Below the pieces are notes generated by a model that worked only from the letters and a program-made list of their open reading frames with translations, had not been told where the DNA came from and did no database searches. Position numbers and translations under genes: made by a program. From Echinostoma caproni (lineage: Eukaryota; Platyhelminthes; Trematoda; Plagiorchiida; Echinostomatidae), in contig UZAN01039732.1 in the NCBI GenBank assembly GCA_900618425.1, positions 48,684 to 112,683 of the forward strand: DNA of 64,000 nt, in the 5' to 3' direction. Position 1 is the first letter of the stretch, and every line of letters starts with the position of its first letter. Of the stretch, positions 24,562 through 34,879 are shown one piece after another.

Positions 24562-25380
24562 TTGCCAGATGCCATCGGTGCAAAATTGCCGATGAATCTT
24601 GAGGATGTTAGTAACATTTTTATCGGTGATCTTTCGGTCCCACCCCTTGCACACATCCAGAGGTATGCTGACGACGTCATTTTGTGCCAGAAAATTCCAT
24701 CTCTTTCAGAGTTTAACAGTTTCCCAAAGAATGTGGTTTCAGTTGTAACACATCTAAGTGTGAAGAGCCTGTGTTTAGTCTGCCCGCTTATCATTTCCAG
24801 CGGACTCGGCAAACCTTAACTGTACACCTGTGTCCAGAATGACCCAAGTCACGTATCCAGATTTCACCATCGATAGTAATCTCCGTTGGTTCACATATAT
24901 CTACATTTGCATGAGAAAGCTGAGACAATGCTTTTTTTCAGTCACGCAATCTCATACAATTTCGAACCCCGGTGTCAGGTCTGTCCTCCTGTTCACCAAT
25001 GCCATTTTTCTCCGTCTACTCCACTGCTTTCCTGTAATGCTTTCCGACCTTTTAAAATAAGAATTTGAAAACTATTTGTCGCTGTTTGGTGATGATCAAT
25101 CATACATCATTAATCTCAATCGGTTCATTATTCACAGAACTCATTATTAGTCAAATCAACTCTTGTGTTAAGTTTTCCGACATGATTCTAGACAACCTTC
25201 TTCAGCTGCTGTATCCCCATCTATCATTTTGTCGTTACCATCTGTCCACACGTTCCTTTTTTCGGCATCTACTCTCTCGTAATAAGAAAATAAGAATTTC
25301 CCTATACCCTAGCTGGCCCGACTCCTATCTCAAAAAGGAACAGGTGGCAAGTGAATTACGTCAAACCTTTTGTGCATGAA
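24562..25380 (+). mobile_element. CR1-like non-LTR retrotransposon, 3' half (copy B)
   Basis: A plus-strand RT remnant. FIGDLSVPPLAHIQRYADD places the catalytic YADD at 24664-24675. In other frames downstream there is a segment that parallels the C-terminal region of the minus-strand element at 38.7-39.2 kb: DSNLRWFTYIYICMRKLR against DLPWSYHVDQTFLKVR, and HLSTRSFFRHLLSRNKKI against TRTTAFHNSIVPNLSRFL. The copy is broken into at least three frames and is 5'-truncated just upstream of YADD. The family assignment rests on YADD, the fingers/palm order and the similarity to copy A. It belongs to the same broad family but a clearly different lineage. Confidence 0.7.
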
Positions 25381-25955
25381 ACAAACTTCAGCGATATACT
25401 TCACTTTGCATGCTATATGAAGCTGTAAATGATATTTCTTGTGACAGCTACTGTATATTTTATCTGAAATGTGAGTACAAGTTATAAAATTCAGAAAGAA
25501 AAAATGAACAACCATTGTAGAAGCTCGTTGCTGCTGAGTGAAAGAGTTCACTCATTCACACGTGTCTTGTGTGATATCGGGGGTTGAAAACCATGATGGG
25601 ACAGTAAACTTAACTTATTAATCAGCTTGGAAAGATTAGAGATTCGCGGTTACCCATCATGTTAGACCGGACGAATCGAGGCTTTTTTGTGTGGGTAAAG
25701 TTTAAAGGATGATCAATCTTGATTACTATCTCATATCCTGAACTCTTTAGTGACAGCAACTGCATGGCTAATGTGAATATCAATTCATGATCTTTTTATT
25801 TACCGTTGATTTATCAATTTTTACTGACAGAATCCATTTTAAGCTTTTTCTTACATGTATAATTATACTATTCTCTTGTCATCACTCACAAGGGCAAAAC
25901 GCACAAAGATATTCCCTTTTAATTATCTGATAGATGTATATTGTGTTTAAGATCT
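25381..25955. other. No recognisable gene
   Basis: AT-rich spacer between the CR1-like copy and the membrane-protein ORF. No signal seen. Confidence 0.45.
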
Positions 25956-25960
25956 GCATT

Positions 25961-26431
25961 CTAGTAGACGGTTTCAATCTCACTGCTGCTCATTCTCTTG
26001 AACAGATAATGAATCAAATCTTTGTGATTGAGTAATAATAAAATAATAATCATTACGTTGCTCAGAAGTTTCAGTCGATACTCACTCGTTCCGGCGGAAA
26101 CGGAAATAAAGAGACAGGAAAACGCCCAGAGCAGATGCATTTGTGCGAGGTCCGTTGAAGCTACAGTTTTACGACACAAATAAACCAACAAGTAAATCAC
26201 ACATAATAATACCAGCAAGTGTTTTACACCGAACCTGATTGGCTCATCATTTACCGTTTCAAGAATCACAATAATACTCACATGACTGATCGATCGGGCT
26301 TGCCAGACATACGCGGTAAGGAACAGAGAGACCGAAAACATGCATACACTAATAAATCCGATCGGTTCGCTTTTATCATGGTGAAATTCCCAGTCAGTAT
26401 CCAAATCTACATCGCAGTTAATGAGAGTCAT
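25961..26431 (-). CDS. Predicted four-pass membrane protein, single open frame of 156 codons
   Basis: An ATG-to-TAG frame with smooth codon use and no repeat similarity. The N-terminus is acidic and polar (DVDLDTDWEFHHDKSEP). Four hydrophobic stretches follow, at about residues 25-43, 68-86, 98-113 and 122-136, separated by short charged loops. The C-terminus is HKDLIHYLFKRMSSSEIE. This layout is what a small multipass membrane protein would show. I do not recognise the family. A donor-like GTGAGTA lies inside the frame after about residue 50, so the ORF might instead be an exon plus in-frame intron. The ATG is preceded by a TAG in frame, which supports this start if the gene is intronless. 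It is the strongest host-gene candidate by ORF quality. Confidence 0.45.
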   Translation of the reverse strand: MTLINCDVDLDTDWEFHHDKSEPIGFISVCMFSVSLFLTAYVWQARSISHVSIIVILETVNDEPIRFGVKHLLVLLCVIYLLVYLCRKTVASTDLAQMHLLWAFSCLFISVSAGTSEYRLKLLSNVMIIILLLLNHKDLIHYLFKRMSSSEIETVY

Positions 26432-26509
26432 CTAATACTTGCTTTGTTGAAGATCCTCAGAAGTTTTAACATCAATTTGTCTTGGATTGCTAGAATTTTA
26501 TTCTAGCCT

Positions 26510-27400
26510 TAGTAAACTTTGAAATCACATAAAAGTAAATTCCATGCCTCTACACAAAATTGAATAACAGTCATTAAAAGTCTCTGGAAGTACGTTGAAG
26601 CTGTTATATTTGGCAAAATTCAAAAGCTGATTGGCGTAATCCACAGTGACTATAGATGAAAGTAAATGCGATTTTGATTATAACTGCTATAAGGTAAAGC
26701 CTGCATTTTAGTAATCAGATTCTCCAGCGGGATTGGAGAAACATGGCTAATGACGGTCATTTCAATTCAAAAACCTTAATGCTTTTTCATAGGTATGCAA
26801 TAAGAAGTAAACGGTAAAGTAAAGCAAGAAAAACACACAGGTATACGAACTTGTTGACAAAGTATTGAAATTCATCGCTAGTAGTTCGGTGAACTGAATT
26901 CAATTTAGCCTATTTGCCGAGCACCGCAATTTATTTGTAAACGTTTCATCCCCAGTCATTGTGATATCTCCAGTGCTTGTAAAATGGTAGTGTTCTGATT
27001 CTACCAATTTGCTGATGTGTTCTCCTCCTTTGATTATTTTGTGTTTCTTGTTCTCACTGTGTTCGACTTAAATCGCCATGGAACTGGTACGAGGGGGTGA
27101 AGGTGGAATAAAGGTTGTTCTTCTTTCTTGATTGTTGAATTTGAAACTGACAACTTATATGGATTTGGAATGTAGTCAGTCCAAGTTTAGTAATGATTCT
27201 TAGAATCTGAGAGGGCCAATGAAGATTATCATTGATAACGGCTGGCACTTATTAGGAATACTTGTTTTGGGGGTAGTCGATACCGGATGAGTTGGGAATA
27301 GACACTGGACATAGTTGAAGGCTTCAAGAGAGAAACCGAAGGTAGTTGAAAAATACCGAACGTTCTCCAAGTTGTCATGAAATTTTTAATGACCAGAACC
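26510..27400. other. No recognisable gene
   Basis: No motif was seen. The right part may contain the outer flank of the mariner relic. Confidence 0.45.
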
Positions 27401-27413
27401 TCATATACGATGG

Positions 27414-28517
27414 TTAAAAAAACCTTTTCTGGATGCACAAAAAGTTTGATTCACGCCACGAAAATAAGTTTTTTTTAATTTTCTCGAAGTATTGTCCTTT
27501 GGCATTAATGCACAAATCAATACGCTCTAACCATTTGGTGAATAAGCTCGACCATACCGAAGCGGGTAACCTTTCGACTAGTTCAATAAAGGCTTTCACT
27601 GTAGCCGTTGGTGACTCTTATTGAGTTCTGCGTATCATGCGCTTAGCATTTGGGAAAACAAAAATGTCACACAGAGCCAGGACTGAACTGTAGGATGGAT
27701 GACAAACCTCCTGGATACATTCTGTGGCCAGAAAATTGCCGACGATATGGGACTTCCGTTGAGATGCGTCGCCATGGTGCAACTAGGTCCCCTCTATTCG
27801 GGTCCTTGGACGACGCTTAGCAAAAGCTTTCATTTCTTTGAACAGAGATTGGGTGGCCTACCAGTCACCGGTGACTAAGGTTGATTATCCGAGCGGTACG
27901 GTAACCGCATGACCGTTTTTGGCCAGAAACACAACGACCATCTGCTCCCCATACTACACTCACATCGACATTTTTGAGAAGAGGCCCCACCAACTGCCGT
28001 CACTGAGTAGATTGTTGCTTGGTCTTTGGGTCGAAGTCCAAGTCTCTTCACCGTTGTTGATCTACCAAACTGCATTTGAACGTCCGCCATCAAACATGGC
28101 AAGCATGGTAAAGCACCAATTCACCCGAAGTACTCTGTGTTCCTCATTGAGCTGCTGGTCTACCCAGCCTGCAAAAACCTGTCTCAGACCGCCGTCCTCA
28201 AGTATGATGGTGCTGATTGATCCCAGATAGATCCAGATGGTTTTCACAAGCGATGCCAATGTCACCCGCTCATTCTACTCAAACATCGCTTGCACAGCAG
28301 AAATGTCCGCTGTTGCGGCCCCCGAATGCAGACCACACCGCGTCTCATCATCCAGGGACCGCCTATCACGCTTAAATTCCGGAATCACTCAAACAGGGCT
28401 TCCTGAAGGCGAGTCATCAACAAATGTACATTGCAACCAATCATCACTCTGTTTCTGCTTTAAACCACATTTGTAGTTGTTGAAAATTATCGCCCTCCGA
28501 TAACCAACTGATTTTCA
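27414..28517 (-). pseudogene. Mariner-type DNA transposase relic
   Basis: Read on the minus strand in shifting frames, this is a Tc1/mariner transposase. An N-terminal helix-turn-helix part contains EFKRDRRSLDDETRCG and ERVTLASLVKTI, followed by RQV.AGWVDQQLNEEHRV and the linker FDGGRSNAVW. The first catalytic block, normally GDETW, reads GEETW near 28040-28055, so the first catalytic aspartate is changed. The second block is scrambled (HHGDAS near 27768-27785). The third block, normally YSPDLAPCDFFLFP, reads YSSVLALCDIFVFP at about 27650-27690 and keeps its aspartate. The end NAKGQYFEKI is typical of mariner C-termini. Several stops and frameshifts make it inactive. Terminal inverted repeats could not be paired, so exact ends are unknown. 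The sequence at 27432-27455 may be part of one end. Confidence 0.8.
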
Positions 28518-28519
28518 TT

Positions 28520-30300
28520 CTTACAGTCTGAGTATAGCGGCTCCTATGACTAATGAGCTGTGCTCGGTTTTTGATATTTAGTTTCATGGGTTGCCAGCAC
28601 TGAGCAATATTCACAATGAATTACAGTTCACGTTTTCTTTGCCCGGTCATCTGCATCTTGTACATGCACTGCCCACCCGGAAACGTTTTGCTCATCACTC
28701 GTAAAACCACATTGTAGGCGTAAGTGAAGCGAGAGTCAGGGGCTTTCGCAAACAAAGGGCTGATGTATGTAGAAATCAAAAATGGAAAAATGAACGCATC
28801 TTAGAATACCCGGATGTTTTCAAGACTTAGCCTAGTGCATTCAGTTCTCGTTGAAAACCGGTCGGTAAGTCAGACTAATAACTGCTTGGGACAACCAAAG
28901 TTCTCCAGTTTCACGAAGAAGTAGAGAGCAAGAACATGAATCAAATGCAGAAAGAAGTACAGTAGTAAACAACGTACAGATTTTAGAGATTCTTTATACA
29001 CACGTGAAGAAACTGTATCTAATGTGCGCCTGTTTCCCATGTAAGCGGACTAAGGAGAATTATACGGGACACAAGAGCCGATTGGACAGATGATAGTTTA
29101 ATACCAAAAAAGCTGAAGCGGTAGGGTGGCAGCGTGTGGTTGGATCGCTGGAATTGGAGTATTTGGAAATGAGAACAAGTTTTACCAGTCACCAAAAGTC
29201 CAGGATGGAGTGGGTGTTTAAGGAAGTGTTTAAAAAGGATGTCCAGATTTCCCAAAGAGAAAAGGCTCTGTGTCTCAAAAGAGGAGATTAAAGACAACCG
29301 AGACCAACATTGGTTGTGCTTTTCGTGGTGCTAGATTATTTCATCCTTCAAAACAGTGACTATTTGAAATGAATCATACAGAAAAAATAGTGTGATGGTT
29401 TCGTTCGATGGATGGTTAAACGTACAACTGTCGGAATACGTTGCTCAGTCTGGGGTTTCGACTTTGAGACCTCGCGAAATTTGATTGCTATTATCGCATT
29501 GCAGAAGCTGAATGGCTTACGACACAGATAGCGGTTTGACTTCAGCTTTGATTTGTTTGTAATAATGCTTGATAGGTGCTGAGTCTTTAGACATGTACGA
29601 TCATTCATTCTGTTCATCAAATGAGTTTAACACCACTTGAGGAAAATGTCCGGGTTTCTGGTTGGCGCGCTGCACTGTTGTAACTATCAGTTGTATTAGT
29701 CCTCATGGACAGCATAGATTTATCCAAATATCTTCAGCACACAGTTAACCATGAACCAAAAGGTCCAGTGAGACATGCCCACGTCTCACTCACAATCCAT
29801 TATATTGGCGACTTGCTCAACGTGCCTAACGTTACATTTGGTTCTCGTGTCCTAATGATAGTTTCGCACCGGCAAAATGCGCCTGTCCACGGTTAATTTA
29901 AATAACAATAGACTGTTGAAGCTCAATTGTTAGTAGTAATTAGATGGTGTCATCGTGTGCCTGCAAACACATGCATCAAAATTGCTTTTGATGAAAGGCA
30001 GAAAGCTAAAATATTCACTAAATGGCTCATGTTGATATAAAATTCAAGCATGCACCCGGAGCAAACATTTTTATACATGAATTCCTTGTCTGAAGTGAAT
30101 ACGGTCGTATGCGTACGCATGATAACGGAGGGCTTGGGTGTACTTAAAATAGCATGAACACCGAACGAAGACGTATGTCGCGAGATGTTTCGCCTAATCT
30201 TCTCATTCGCTGACGTAAAACAAACATGCACACTTATGGCACATTGGAATTGTAGTTTTTAGTGGACGGACATGTACACAGCGGATGGCCGAACACATTC
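28520..30300. other. Unassigned sequence
   Basis: Open frames here stay at or below about 93 codons and lack motifs. A short inverted repeat GGTTGC...GCAACC lies at about 30308-30333, just upstream of the PLE. Nothing else was recognised. Confidence 0.4.
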
Positions 30301-30591
30301 CAAAGTGGTTGCTGAAGTCGATGACGCAACCCCATCAAGTACGTAAACGGCCACACGTCACGCGGGGTCATCAATTGCAAAACACCTCATGACGACCAAA
30401 CACATAATAGATCACGTTTCCCCTTTCAAACCGTTTTTACGTAACTGCGATGTAAAAATGTTGGCAATAAGTGAAACGTTGCTGGCCAGACCATATCATC
30501 CCGTTCTGTGCGTCTAAACGTTTTCGATCCAATCAGTGCACGTGCCGTAGGGTTGACCTTTTGTTTTCAATTATAATAACTCAACAAAACA

Positions 30592-31840
30592 ATGATATCC
30601 TTCGATGTGGAATCCTTGTTCACAAACTTACCGCTGATAGAGACAGTTGATCATATTTGTGACTTCTTAGTTTCTAGCAACATCCACGTCGGAATTCCGG
30701 TGAACAAATTGAAAGAGTTGATTCTCAGATGTACATTTAGCATACAGTTTTTGTACAATGACCGGTTCTACAGACAAATCGACGGGGTAGCCATGGAGTC
30801 TCCACTAGGCCCCATATTGGTAGATATTTTCCTAACTAAACTGGAGAACGAAAAGTTTAGAGAGACAGTTCGATATTGCGACATTTATTGCAAATACCTC
30901 GACGATACTTTTATCGTTTGTGATTCTGACACCAGGCACACACAGTTTCTGGACGAATTCAACAAGTGTCATTGGGCTAATCGTTTCACCTGCGAACTAG
31001 AGAAGAGCGGACAGCTACCCTTCTTAGATGTGTTATTAACAAAGTGAGACAACAGTATCATCGAAAGAAGCGTCTTCCGCTGGACAGTACACATATTTTT
31101 GTAGCCTTGGCCCCCTGAAATATAAACGCAACCTGGTCACATGTTTATCATACCGAGCGCGTGCGATTTGCAGCCATGATACACCACAGTCCGAGATACG
31201 TTTTATTTATGACGTACTTCGGTCAAATGGTTACCCGAAAGCTTTTATTCATAAACATATACGTTTGAAGGCCAACCCGAGCAAAATCCCCACCGTTCCT
31301 CACAAGAACGTTTTCCTTACTGTGCCGTTTAAGGGCGACGATGCCCTGGAACCCCATAAGGGACGTTTGTCAAAAGCGATCTCTAGAACGTATCCTGTAG
31401 CTGAACCGCATATCCTGACTACCACTCGGACTTTGGTGTCCCAGCAAATTAAAGATAAGTTGCCTATTCAGTCCAAATCTTTCGTTCTATATTTTTTCAT
31501 ATGCACTTGTAGTGAGCGATACATTAGACATACGACCAGACGATTATCAAAACGTGTTACTCAGCACTGTCCCGCTGCCCTCTACAAAGGAACGGTTAAA
31601 TCTATTTGAGGCACGGTTCTCGGTCATCTCGTCGATAGTGGGTATTCTGTGAACAAATTGGATGTATTCAAAATTATTCACAGTATACCCCGGAGATATT
31701 CCAAAGGGATAAGAAGGCGGCTTTTAACCACGGCCGAGACGATTGCAAATTCGAATTTTCAATTCAGAATTATGTAAGCAAAAATAGCTGTTCCAGACAC
31801 TGTTGTTACCCTGGCCTGGACAGCCGATTGATTGTGCATA
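30592..31840 (+). mobile_element. Penelope-like retroelement, RT plus GIY-YIG, 5'-truncated and frameshifted
   Basis: The frame opening at 30592 carries PLE reverse-transcriptase blocks: FDVESLFTNLPL at the start, QIDGVAMESPLGPIL near 30775-30820 and YLDDTFIV at 30895-30918. A TGA at 31045 and a frameshift follow. The linker continues in a second frame (GQYTYFCSLGPLKYKRNL, then RARAICSHDT) into the frame open at 31265-31609. That holds the GIY-YIG endonuclease with its CxC element (FFICTCSERYIRHTTRRL) and RVTQHC. The signature YIG glycine is arginine here. After an in-frame TGA at 31607 come GHLVDSG and, after another shift, a C-terminus ending LFQTLLLPWPGQPID. The RT N-terminus is missing. 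PLEs reverse-transcribe at nicked DNA made by their endonuclease. This copy is dead. Confidence 0.9.
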
Positions 31841-32340
31841 ACACAGAACATTAACCCCTCCCCGTCCCTCTTTCCTCGTCTATAGTATCACCATTCTCAA
31901 TCTTAAGAACAAAGTATTTCGTTTTTGTCTCTAATGTACCTTCCTGATTACATCACTTGCTATGCTTAACCTATAGTTCCTACCGTATATTACGTAACTT
32001 CATCCCGCTCTCTCGTCTTAGCTCACAACCTTCATTTAATCTGCTCATCTCTCGGACGTTTGTCCGTTTGACCTTTGCGTTCTCACCCCCATCCACGACT
32101 ATCATTAGCCTTGTCATATTCTTTCGATCTGTTTGCTCGCCTCTGTTATCGTTACGAAATGAGCTCTAATCAGCCAATCAGACATCTGTATTATGATCAC
32201 CTTATGTATGTAAACGCCTGATGCGATATATCGAAAAGAAATTTCTTCGCGAATACCATTTTCTATAATAACGCTGTCTATTTCTGTACATGTTCGTTCA
32301 CTAAGATTTACATTTCCAACGCCCAATAAATGTGCTTGTT
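31841..32340 (+). mobile_element. 3' region of the PLE, pyrimidine-rich, ending near AATAAA
   Basis: Directly after the PLE C-terminus the plus strand is strikingly pyrimidine-rich for about 300 bases (31856-32150). It is followed by a hammerhead-like fold and an AATAAA at 32324-32329. The position fits a PLE 3' untranslated/terminal repeat region. The outer boundary is not certain, and no second copy in the window allows it to be fixed. Confidence 0.5.
32208..32258 (+). ncRNA. Hammerhead-ribozyme-like motif in the PLE 3' region (degenerate)
   Basis: The core elements are present in order. CTGATG is at 32218-32223, then a small stem II hairpin GATATATC (32225-32232), then GAAA (32233-32236), then a short palindromic stem III (AAGAAATTTCTT, 32236-32247) and C at 32248 as the would-be cleavage base. 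Stem I pairs CGC (32215-32217) with GCG (32249-32251) and, beyond a two-base internal loop, GTA (32210-32212) with TAC (32254-32256). A minimal stem III is the form reported for hammerheads carried by PLEs. The base after CTGATG is C instead of the conserved A, and stem II is very short, so self-cleavage may be weak or lost. Confidence 0.5.
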
Positions 32341-32344
32341 TGTT

Positions 32345-33440
32345 TTACCTCAGCGGTTCATAAGATTACACGACATGTTAACATCTCGCTACATATTTCT
32401 CCTTTTGTTCTCGATGAGATGGATGAAGAGGACCCGGTGTTTCAGATGTACATAAAATGTCAAAGTATCCGTTTGCTTACTCGTGAGTAGTTAAAACGTG
32501 TCTGCAATAGACTTGAGGAATTATTTCTGGCTGAGATCGATTTAAGTATTTTCATTGACTCATGATACCAATGGGATAAAAGAAGCCATTCCTATTCGAA
32601 TCAATATGAATCTAACTAATTTATGCATTAGGCATGTCGCGTCAATTAGTTCTGTTTAATTCGTCTACAATTACCGTTCCGCTCATTTCCTCTACCTTCA
32701 TTATTTTTTGATGTACAATTTGCATAAATCTTTTACCACATCAGCGCTGTATTATTTCATTAATATTGTCATTTCATTGTTCAAATCACTGTTCATCATG
32801 TTTTGAATTTAAACATATTTACCATCTACCAAATAACCTTAACTGATTGAGTTTCGGCACAAATTTCTACCATCGGTTGAATTCGGTCCGTGGTAGATAG
32901 ATTGATTCATGTGAAATTATTGAAAACGAGTGAAATTCGGCTTAAAATATAGTGACTTCTATGATTGTATGATAAATACATCGCGTTCAAGGTATATGAT
33001 ATTTTGTTTTTCGGGTTTCATTTTTTACGCACGTTTAGTCCTCTATAGTGGAAGCTACTTGGAGATTATGGTGGATAACTCACGCGAGATTATGTTTCAT
33101 AGTGTCGGTTCTGGTATTTGATAATGTACGTTTACGTTTTACTTCCCAAAAGCGTTTTTTATTCAACCGGTTCTTATGATGTGATGTATGCAATCAGTTG
33201 AAGTTAGTATTTGTGAACACAGTAAGGTCAGTTAGCTCCTTTGCGCACTTCACACCAGTAGTTCATGAGACTATCTGTACTGACAAGACCAACACTTTTC
33301 TTGTTCCTGAATATCAGATGATTTCAGTTTGAAGTCAAGTTGATGTGTTTTTTTAACTGAATTCAACTCGATCACCAATATGACGGTATATCATTCACGG
33401 TGCTGATTGTCTTTTCATGAATTGTAAGTTTGTTCCATTT
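32345..33440. other. AT-rich sequence, possibly intronic
   Basis: No motif was seen. It lies upstream of a good splice acceptor at 33448 and could be the intron of that candidate gene. The 63-codon open frame at 32930-33121 is unassigned. Confidence 0.35.
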
Positions 33441-33448
33441 TCCTGCAG

Positions 33449-33742
33449 TTTCTGTGCTCTATAATAATCACTGTATCCGCGGACTGTCTGTTACATCGTT
33501 GGAAGATAAAGGTAAATGCCTTCTCGTTCTTTGATCTGGTATATTTCTGGGGTTTCCTGGTTTATTTTTCGAGCTTTACTTATGTGGATAGCCCAAAAGC
33601 TGTTAAACGTTTTCGCCGTGCTTGTGAAACGGGTGTTCCGGGTTTCACAGGTGATCTTGCTCCAGCTCCGATGGCTCTGATCCGTGCGCTATTCTTCTGT
33701 TTTGGCAAACGATTCATCGATCAGCCCGAACAGTATGCATGA
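33449..33742 (+). CDS. Candidate terminal exon, membrane-associated protein of unknown family
   Basis: A textbook acceptor (TGTTCCATTTTCCTGCAG ending at 33448) opens a frame of 97 codons ending in TGA at 33740-33742. The predicted peptide has a hydrophobic, aromatic segment FFDLVYFWGFLVYFSSF (about residues 26-42), then a basic stretch VDSPKAVKRFRRACETG. After that comes a proline/alanine turn GDLAPAPMALIRALFFCFGK and the end FIDQPEQYA. Codon use is smooth and the peptide is not low-complexity, which makes it one of the better host-exon candidates. A possible internal donor (AAG|GTAAATG at about 33510) leaves open a second small intron. The upstream exons could not be found and the family is not recognised. 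The surrounding PLE and CR1 pieces would then lie in or beside this gene. Confidence 0.4.
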   Translation, partial: FLCSIIITVSADCLLHRWKIKVNAFSFFDLVYFWGFLVYFSSFTYVDSPKAVKRFRRACETGVPGFTGDLAPAPMALIRALFFCFGKRFIDQPEQYA

Positions 33743-34126
33743 TCTTTAGGATCAACTTTCGATAGCTGTGTACCACACGCATATTGTACAGCATTGTATA
33801 ACTGGAGACACCTGATACATCAGAGTCTTGTCTGGCTCACATAAATTATTTCTCGAGCCCCGGCGTGCATTTAAATGACAACACTCTGAGTGGGGTTTTT
33901 AGCATTTCGCACCCGCATTGGACACATTTTCTGTAGTAAATAACCGTCAAAATCAAAATCTCTTCGGTTTCCCTATACACTATTGAGCTGCATCGTCAAT
34001 ATACCAAATTTGATATATTTGGGTGAGTTGGTTACCAACGAAAGACGGAAAAAACAGAATGGGATATGTAGCAATGTGTGTAATTATGAGTGGTGACTTC
34101 ATAAAATTTGAAAAGATCCTACGTAA

Positions 34127-34252
34127 GTCAGAAATTTTACCTTTCATGTTTCACGCCTTTGTTATCTGAGGGTGCCATTGTACATTATTTCCAAATTTAT
34201 TTTCTCATGCGTTTTATGTCATTGGACCTACTGCTCTTCCGTTTTCTTGGGC
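34127..34252 (+). mobile_element. CR1-like retrotransposon fragment (copy C)
   Basis: The plus strand encodes VRNFTFHVSRLCYLR and FIFSCVLCHWTYCSSV. These are the same residues, with few changes, as the C-terminal region of copy A on the minus strand (39000-39128). The match starts near 34127 and stops at about 34252, where the PLE remnant on the opposite strand begins. It is therefore a short fragment that keeps only the segment after the RT domain, and it is closer to copy A than copy B is. Confidence 0.85.
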
Positions 34253-34253
34253 T

Positions 34254-34870
34254 TTAAACTTTGAGCACAACACGGAAAGCTTTGCGTTTCTCGATGCAAT
34301 GTCCGGTATCCAGCAAATGTCGTGCCACTGCGCTTGCTGGAAGTTTTCCTCCTCGAAGTGATAAGTTGTTCGGAATATGCTGAGTCATTCTGGTCGACAC
34401 CCGGCGTTTAGTCCTTCCGATGTACCGCGAACCGCATGTACATTGAAAAAGATAAATGCAATTGGAGGTGACCGAATGATTGGATCTCTCTATGTTTGAC
34501 CGCATTAATGAGTTCATTGTTCTGTGAATCATGATCAGCGTCGCGGCAGGATAATTGGACTCAACTGTAGTACGAAGCCGACGGCCAACCCGTGCAATTA
34601 AATCGTCTCATTTAAATGGTACACCAACGAAAACTGATTTCTTTTCTGCCGTAGTGTACGTTGGCCTGGGAATGGCAGGTGTGCAATATTTATCTATAAA
34701 AGGCAGGGAATAACTGTTATAGGACAAGGTAATCGTCAGATATCTCAGTTCACTTTCTATCACTTTCGGACTGCACAGGCGACGAACTCTGTAAAATAAG
34801 GTTCTTACCAATCCAATCTTGTACCGTAGAGGAAATGTAAATACTGGCCCGTCCACGTACACTTATTATG
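34254..34870 (-). mobile_element. Penelope-like retroelement, C-terminal part with GIY-YIG
   Basis: On the minus strand, frames 34608-34862 and 34254-34532 hold the PLE linker (LRYKIGLVRTLFYRVRRLCS, then LRYLTITLSYNSYSLPFIDKY) and the GIY-YIG domain. The endonuclease motif is intact here: CIYLFQCTCGSRYIGRTKRR, with the CxC element and YIG, followed by RMTQHIPNNL and HLLDTGH. A TAG-free but interrupted junction (stop at 34608, then a resumed frame) shows it is a pseudogene. It is truncated at the 5' side near 34870, at the point equivalent to TWTGQY in the linker, and at the 3' side immediately after the stop at 34254. The long 3' region seen in the 31-32 kb copy is absent. Confidence 0.9.
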
Positions 34871-34879
34871 AATTGAGGT

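Noticed and set aside
24364..24583. Two overlapping minus-strand frames next to the CR1-like copy
   Set aside because: They lie antisense beside the RT remnant, overlap each other and have no motif; shadows of the element or its flank.
28062..28476. Plus-strand frames of 79-103 codons in the mariner region
   Set aside because: They are antisense shadows of the transposase.
31957..32169. 70-codon plus-strand frame
   Set aside because: Translation of the pyrimidine-rich PLE 3' region (Ser/Leu/Phe-rich); not a gene.
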